Source of the DNA: Methanoculleus thermophilus
Lineage (GTDB): Archaea > Halobacteriota > Methanomicrobia > Methanomicrobiales > Methanoculleaceae
Reading direction: 5' to 3'
DNA length: 64,000 nucleotides
NCBI RefSeq assembly: GCF_001571405.1
Contig: NZ_BCNX01000008.1
Location: 1-64,000 of the forward strand
Shown in pieces: positions 60,337 through 64,000 of this stretch (positions within the stretch are counted from its first letter, which is position 1; every line of letters begins with the position of its first letter). The position numbers were made by a program, and so were the translations under genes. The notes beneath the pieces were generated by a model. That model saw only the letters and a list, made by a program, of their open reading frames with translations. It was not told the origin of the DNA and searched no databases.

Positions 60337-61835
60337 CACTCCACCTCCGCGCCGAGCGCCGCAAGCATCGCCCGCCCTTTGTTCTCGGTCTCGGTCCACT
60401 CCCTGCCGGGGTCGGAGTCGGCCACGATCCCGGCCCCCACCTGGACGGACGCGACGCCGTCCCGAACCAGGACCGTCCGGATGGCAATCGCAAAATCCAT
60501 CGACCCGGAGAATCCGATATAGCCGACGGCCCCGGCGTAGAGCCCGCGCCGGGCCTTTTCCGTCTCGGCGATGATCTGCATCGCGCGGATCTTCGGGGCG
60601 CCCGAGACGGTTCCCGCGGGGAAGCAGGAGCGGAGGGCGTCGAACCGGTCGCATCCATCGCGGAGCGAGCCCGTGACCGTCGAGACGATGTGCTGGACGT
60701 GCGAGAACCGCTCGATGCTCATGAAATCCTCCACCGCGACGGTTCCGAAGGCCGAGACCGCCCCGATGTCGTTTCGGGCAAGGTCGACGAGCATGACGTG
60801 CTCCGCCCGCTCCTTCTCGTCGGCGAGGAGATCGGCGGCGAGCCGATCGTCCTCTGCCGCCGTCCGCCCCCGCGGCCGGGTGCCGGCGATCGGGACGGTC
60901 GTCACCCGACCGCCGTCCACCCGGACGAGCATCTCGGGGCTGCTCCCGGCGATCTGGCTGTCCCCAAAGTCCAGGTAGTACATGTAGGGGCTCGGGTTTG
61001 CTTCCCGGAGGCGCCGGTAGACGGAGAACGGATCGCCCTCGACCCGGCAGGCAAGCCGTCGGGAGAGGACAGCCTGGAAGATATCCCCCGCCGCGATATG
61101 CTCCTTTATCCGGAGGACCGCGTCCGAGAACTCGTTCTGTGTCAAGGACGAGATCGGGGCGTCGGCCCGGCACGGCTCGCCCGGAGGCGGCGGAGGGAGA
61201 TCGCGGATCCGGGCAATCTCCTTGGCAACCGCCGTCCGGGCCCGGGCGAGTTCCGATTCCACGTCGGTACCACCGGCAAGAAGCACGTTTGCGATGACCG
61301 CAAGCCGCCCTCTCCTATGATCGAGGGCGAGGCAGTCTTGCGCCAGCACGAACCGGGCGACGGGTTCGTCGATCTCTCCTGCCCGACGTACCGGGTAGAT
61401 GGAGGAGACGAGGTCGTAAGCAAAGTAGCCGGCAAGCCCGCCGGAGAACCCCAAAAGATCAGGATGAGCGACCCTGAATCGGCCCATGAACGCCCGGACG
61501 GCGTCGATGGGGTCGGCGGCCTCGATCCCGGCGGCGATCTCCTGGAACCGTGGGTCCCCGGAGACCGTCAGCGTGCCGTCGGAGGCCACGGAGACGGTCG
61601 CGGCGGGGGCGGTGCAGATGAACGAGTATCTGGCGGTCTTCTCGCTCCCCTCGAGAGACTCGAGCAGGAACCCGGGGCCGTCCCGGAGAGAGGCGTAGAG
61701 GTCGGCCGGTGAAGACGGGGGGATCGGGATCTCCCCGTAGACCGGGACGACGAGGGGCCGGTCGGCCGCGTCAGCCGCGGCAATGGCCTCCTCGTATCCC
61801 GGGATCCTGATCAGTTCCCTTAAAGCAGAGTCCAT
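60336..61835 (-). CDS. trpE: Anthranilate synthase component I
   Basis: 499 residues. SLEGSEKTARYSFIC (the tryptophan feedback site region), IFQAVLSRRLACRVEGDPF, AGTRPRGRTAAED and CFPAGTVSGAPKIRAMQII are chorismate-binding blocks. Starts 10 nt after trpB2 and shares its promoter. Feedback inhibition by tryptophan is expected from the SLEGSE-like motif. Confidence 0.97.
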   Translation of the reverse strand: MDSALRELIRIPGYEEAIAAADAADRPLVVPVYGEIPIPPSSPADLYASLRDGPGFLLESLEGSEKTARYSFICTAPAATVSVASDGTLTVSGDPRFQEIAAGIEAADPIDAVRAFMGRFRVAHPDLLGFSGGLAGYFAYDLVSSIYPVRRAGEIDEPVARFVLAQDCLALDHRRGRLAVIANVLLAGGTDVESELARARTAVAKEIARIRDLPPPPPGEPCRADAPISSLTQNEFSDAVLRIKEHIAAGDIFQAVLSRRLACRVEGDPFSVYRRLREANPSPYMYYLDFGDSQIAGSSPEMLVRVDGGRVTTVPIAGTRPRGRTAAEDDRLAADLLADEKERAEHVMLVDLARNDIGAVSAFGTVAVEDFMSIERFSHVQHIVSTVTGSLRDGCDRFDALRSCFPAGTVSGAPKIRAMQIIAETEKARRGLYAGAVGYIGFSGSMDFAIAIRTVLVRDGVASVQVGAGIVADSDPGREWTETENKGRAMLAALGAEVE

Positions 61836-61845
61836 TCCACCGGCA

Positions 61846-63204
61846 TCACCCCGTCACCGGGAGCCGCGAGAGCGACTCTTTGATCAGCTCCGCCGGGTAC
61901 TCGTAGTCGACGAGGCTCCCGGCAAAGTAGGCCTCGTAGGAGGAGAGGTCGAAGTTGCCGTGCCCGGAGCAGCTAAAGAGGATCGTCTTTGCCTCACCGG
62001 TCTTGCGGCACCTGAGGGCCTCGTCGATCGCGGCCTTCACCGCGTGGGCCGCCTCGGGGGCGACGATGATCCCCTCCGTCCGGGCGAACTGCACGGCGGC
62101 CGAGAAGACGTCGTTCTGGTGGTAGGCGACCGGCCGCACGACTCCGTCCTGGACGAGCCGGGAGACGAGCGGGGACATCCCGTGGTAGCGCAAGCCCCCT
62201 GCATGGATCGAGGGCGGGACGAAGTCGTGGCCGAGGGTGAACATCCGAAGAAGCGGTGTCAGCCCCGCAACGTCCCCGAAGTCGTAGGCGTAGAGCCCCT
62301 TCGTCAGGGACGGGCAGGCGGCGGGCTCGACCGCGACGATCTCTGTCTCGGGGTGCTTCCCGGTCAGTTTGTCGCCCGCAAACGGGAAGGAGAGCCCGGC
62401 AAAGTTGGTGCCGCCGCCGACGCACCCGATCACGACGTCGGGGTAGGCCTCGACGGCCGCAAGCTGCTCCCTCGCCTCCTGGCCGATGACCGTCTGGTGG
62501 AGGCAGACGTGGTTGAGGACGGAGCCGAGCGAGTAGTTGGTGTTCTCGTGGCTTACGGCATCCTCGACCGCTTCGGAGATCGCGATCCCGAGGGAGCCGG
62601 GCGTATCCGGGTCGCGCTCGAGGATCGCCCGGCCAGACTGGGTCCTCGGGGAGGGGCTTGGGATGCACTCGGCCCCGTAGACCTGCATCATAACCTTGCG
62701 GTAGGGCTTCTGCTCGTAGGAGGCCCGGACCATGTAGATGGTGCACTCCATATCAAAGAGGCTCGTTGCAAACGCAAGCGACGATCCCCACTGCCCCGCC
62801 CCGGTCTCGGTCGCGAGCCGCTCGATTCCCGCCTCGCGGTTGTAGTAGGCCTGCGGGATGGCCGAGTTCGGCTTATGCGAGCCCGGGGGGCTGACACCCT
62901 CCCACTTGTAGTAGATCTTTGCCGGGGTCTTTAGGGCCGCCTCGAGCCGCCGCGCCCGATAGAGTGGGCTCGGTCTCCAGAGGGTGAGGATATCGCGGAC
63001 CTCGGTCGGAATATCGATATAGCGCTCCGTGCTCATCTCCTGCCGGATGAGCTCCATCGGGAAGATCTGACGGAGGTCATCAGGGGTCACCGGCTTTCCG
63101 GTGGCCGGGTGAAGAGGCGGGTCCAGGGGCGTGGAGAGATCCGCCTGGATGTTGTACCACCGCTTCGGCATCTCTCCCTCGTCAAGGAGGATCTTCGTCT
63201 GCAT
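61846..63204 (-). CDS. trpB2: Tryptophan synthase beta-like protein TrpB2
   Basis: 452 residues from the ATG at 63204; a TATA box at 63230-63235 puts the transcription start almost at this codon, so the mRNA is probably leaderless and the ATG at 63228 is unlikely. The longer TrpB2 form is shown by [20 protein letters not shown] and the PLP lysine in [18 protein letters not shown]. TrpB2 is often free of TrpA and may use phosphoserine or salvage indole. First gene of the trp operon. Confidence 0.93.
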   Translation of the reverse strand: MQTKILLDEGEMPKRWYNIQADLSTPLDPPLHPATGKPVTPDDLRQIFPMELIRQEMSTERYIDIPTEVRDILTLWRPSPLYRARRLEAALKTPAKIYYKWEGVSPPGSHKPNSAIPQAYYNREAGIERLATETGAGQWGSSLAFATSLFDMECTIYMVRASYEQKPYRKVMMQVYGAECIPSPSPRTQSGRAILERDPDTPGSLGIAISEAVEDAVSHENTNYSLGSVLNHVCLHQTVIGQEAREQLAAVEAYPDVVIGCVGGGTNFAGLSFPFAGDKLTGKHPETEIVAVEPAACPSLTKGLYAYDFGDVAGLTPLLRMFTLGHDFVPPSIHAGGLRYHGMSPLVSRLVQDGVVRPVAYHQNDVFSAAVQFARTEGIIVAPEAAHAVKAAIDEALRCRKTGEAKTILFSCSGHGNFDLSSYEAYFAGSLVDYEYPAELIKESLSRLPVTG

Positions 63205-63224
63205 GCCATTCTGGTGTACTCTGA

Positions 63225-63240
63225 ACAAATATATACATTG
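63225..63240 (-). promoter_or_regulatory. trp operon core promoter
   Basis: Sense: CAATGTATATATTTG. The TATA centre (about 63232) is some 28 nt from the trpB2 ATG at 63204. Only the TATA is recognised; no operator is called. Confidence 0.55.
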
Positions 63241-63347
63241 TGGATCTTTTTAGTTCAACAAAGGTCATCGAGTTACCAGGGGGCACGCCCCGCCCCGGAG
63301 CATCTCCGACGAAAAAGAGTATATAATCACCCCGCCACTGGAGAGCG

Positions 63348-63932
63348 ATGTATCTCCTCGCCCATGCCATGGCCGGCGTCCTCATAGGGCTCATCCTCGC
63401 GGCGATCGTCCGAGACCGGCGGGTCGTCCTGCTCGGCGCACTGGGCGGCGTCCTCCCCGACCTGATCGATAAGCCGCTCGGGCATATCATCCTCGCCGAG
63501 ACCGTGGGCTACGGCCGGCTCTACTTCCATGGCCTTACGATCGTCACGCTCATCGCCATCGCCGGCCTCTTCATCTACTACCATCGCCGAAGCATCGGCC
63601 TCCTTGTACTGGCAGCAGGGATGCTGAGCCACCAGATCCTCGATGGGATGTGGCTGCGGCCAGCAGGATGGCTCTGGCCGTTCCTCGGACCGATCCCACT
63701 GCTTCGCACCCCGGATGACTTTTTGTGGGACGCCCTCATGCGGGAACTCTCTCAGCCGAGCGAATGGCTCTTCTTCCTCCTGATCACCGGACTCTTCGCC
63801 TACCTCTACCGGGGGGAACTCAAAGGCGCCCTTGCCCGGCTCTCCGGCCCCACGATCCGCCGGCTGCTCGTGGTCATCTTAGGTCTCGCCATCCTCGCCG
63901 CACTCGCCGTGGGCGGGAGGAACCTCCTCTAA
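63348..63932 (+). CDS. YdjM-like membrane-bound metal-dependent hydrolase (DUF457)
   Basis: 194 residues with four or five spans. YLLAHAMAGVLIGLILAAIV, GALGGVLPDLIDKPLGH, YFHGLT and LSHQILDGMWL carry the His/Asp residues of the family's metal site. Members act on phospholipid or related membrane substrates, though few are characterised. Single plus-strand gene at the window end; 63933-64000 shows nothing further. Confidence 0.85.
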   Translation: MYLLAHAMAGVLIGLILAAIVRDRRVVLLGALGGVLPDLIDKPLGHIILAETVGYGRLYFHGLTIVTLIAIAGLFIYYHRRSIGLLVLAAGMLSHQILDGMWLRPAGWLWPFLGPIPLLRTPDDFLWDALMRELSQPSEWLFFLLITGLFAYLYRGELKGALARLSGPTIRRLLVVILGLAILAALAVGGRNLL

Positions 63933-64000
63933 AGCAGGCCCGTCATCCCGCTCCACCGGGGCCGATTGGTTCGGCGCAAATCCATCCAGGGCGGGAAACC

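Noticed and set aside
60337-61173. 471-codon frame upstream of trpG
   Set aside because: Antisense-type composition over trpE; trpG starts at 60336.
63933-64000. Possible tRNA at the window end
   Set aside because: A TTCGGCGCAAATCC-like stretch is present but no cloverleaf arms pair.

Overview
The window looks like a chromosomal piece of a high-GC hydrogenotrophic methanogen of the Methanomicrobiales, most likely Methanoculleus or a close relative. The evidence is a coenzyme M biosynthesis operon with a cysteate synthase and a fused sulfopyruvate decarboxylase, a methanogenesis-marker DUF39/ferredoxin protein, a DUF3821-type surface protein, PGF-CTERM-like sorting tails, archaeal TATA promoters and a bacterial-type LonA. 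The genus is inferred from gene content; no database search was made.

Layout. 1-217: the 5' end of a glycosyltransferase gene. 0.9-8.7 kb: a MoxR/DUF58 cluster with Ig-like and beta-propeller membrane proteins. 8.6-12.9 kb: DUF1616 and two surface proteins. 12.9-17.4 kb: UbiA-type prenyltransferase and argC-CBS-argJ-argB. 17.4-23.5 kb: ADP-ribosylglycohydrolase, a decayed toxin-antitoxin locus, an exported-protein operon, hemerythrin and an AEC permease. 23.8-29.5 kb: a tightly overlapping six-gene operon (ABC ATPase, GTPase, Fe-S protein, marker 16, cysteate synthase, ComDE) with a divergent XRE regulator. 30.1-36.7 kb: a MNT/HEPN remnant and several exported-protein operons. 37.3-40.2 kb: lonA and a marR gene that share an operator-like site. 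40.3-51.9 kb: an accessory region of small membrane-anchored or secreted proteins, including an S1 protease, paralogous families, a membrane-bound winged-helix regulator and an orphan ABC-2 permease. 51.9-55.4 kb: CcdA-like, Na/Pi cotransporter and NAD-kinase-like genes. 55.4-63.2 kb: a complete trp operon in the order trpB2-E-G-D-C-F-B-A. 63.3 kb: a YdjM-like membrane hydrolase.

The most striking signal is not a protein. Eleven copies of a roughly 47-nt promoter cassette, on both strands between 21.2 and 51.3 kb, precede almost every exported or membrane-protein transcription unit in the accessory region. Read in the direction of transcription each has ACGTGTAGA, 6 nt, TGACAGAAA, 3 nt, a TATA box, 4 nt, and AACGTTGA, with nearly invariant spacing. 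Four transcripts (three or four of them behind such a promoter) also carry a structured leader. In it a CCTCC segment can pair either with an upstream CCGGAGG or, in three of the four, with the Shine-Dalgarno GGAGG just ahead of the first gene, which is the geometry of a translational switch. Together they suggest an undescribed envelope regulon. A membrane-anchored two-winged-helix protein encoded inside it (45923-46657) is a candidate regulator.

Other points of note: trpF appears to start at an AUU codon behind a strong Shine-Dalgarno; three genes look frameshifted; two toxin-antitoxin loci keep the antitoxin while the toxin is reduced to a fragment.
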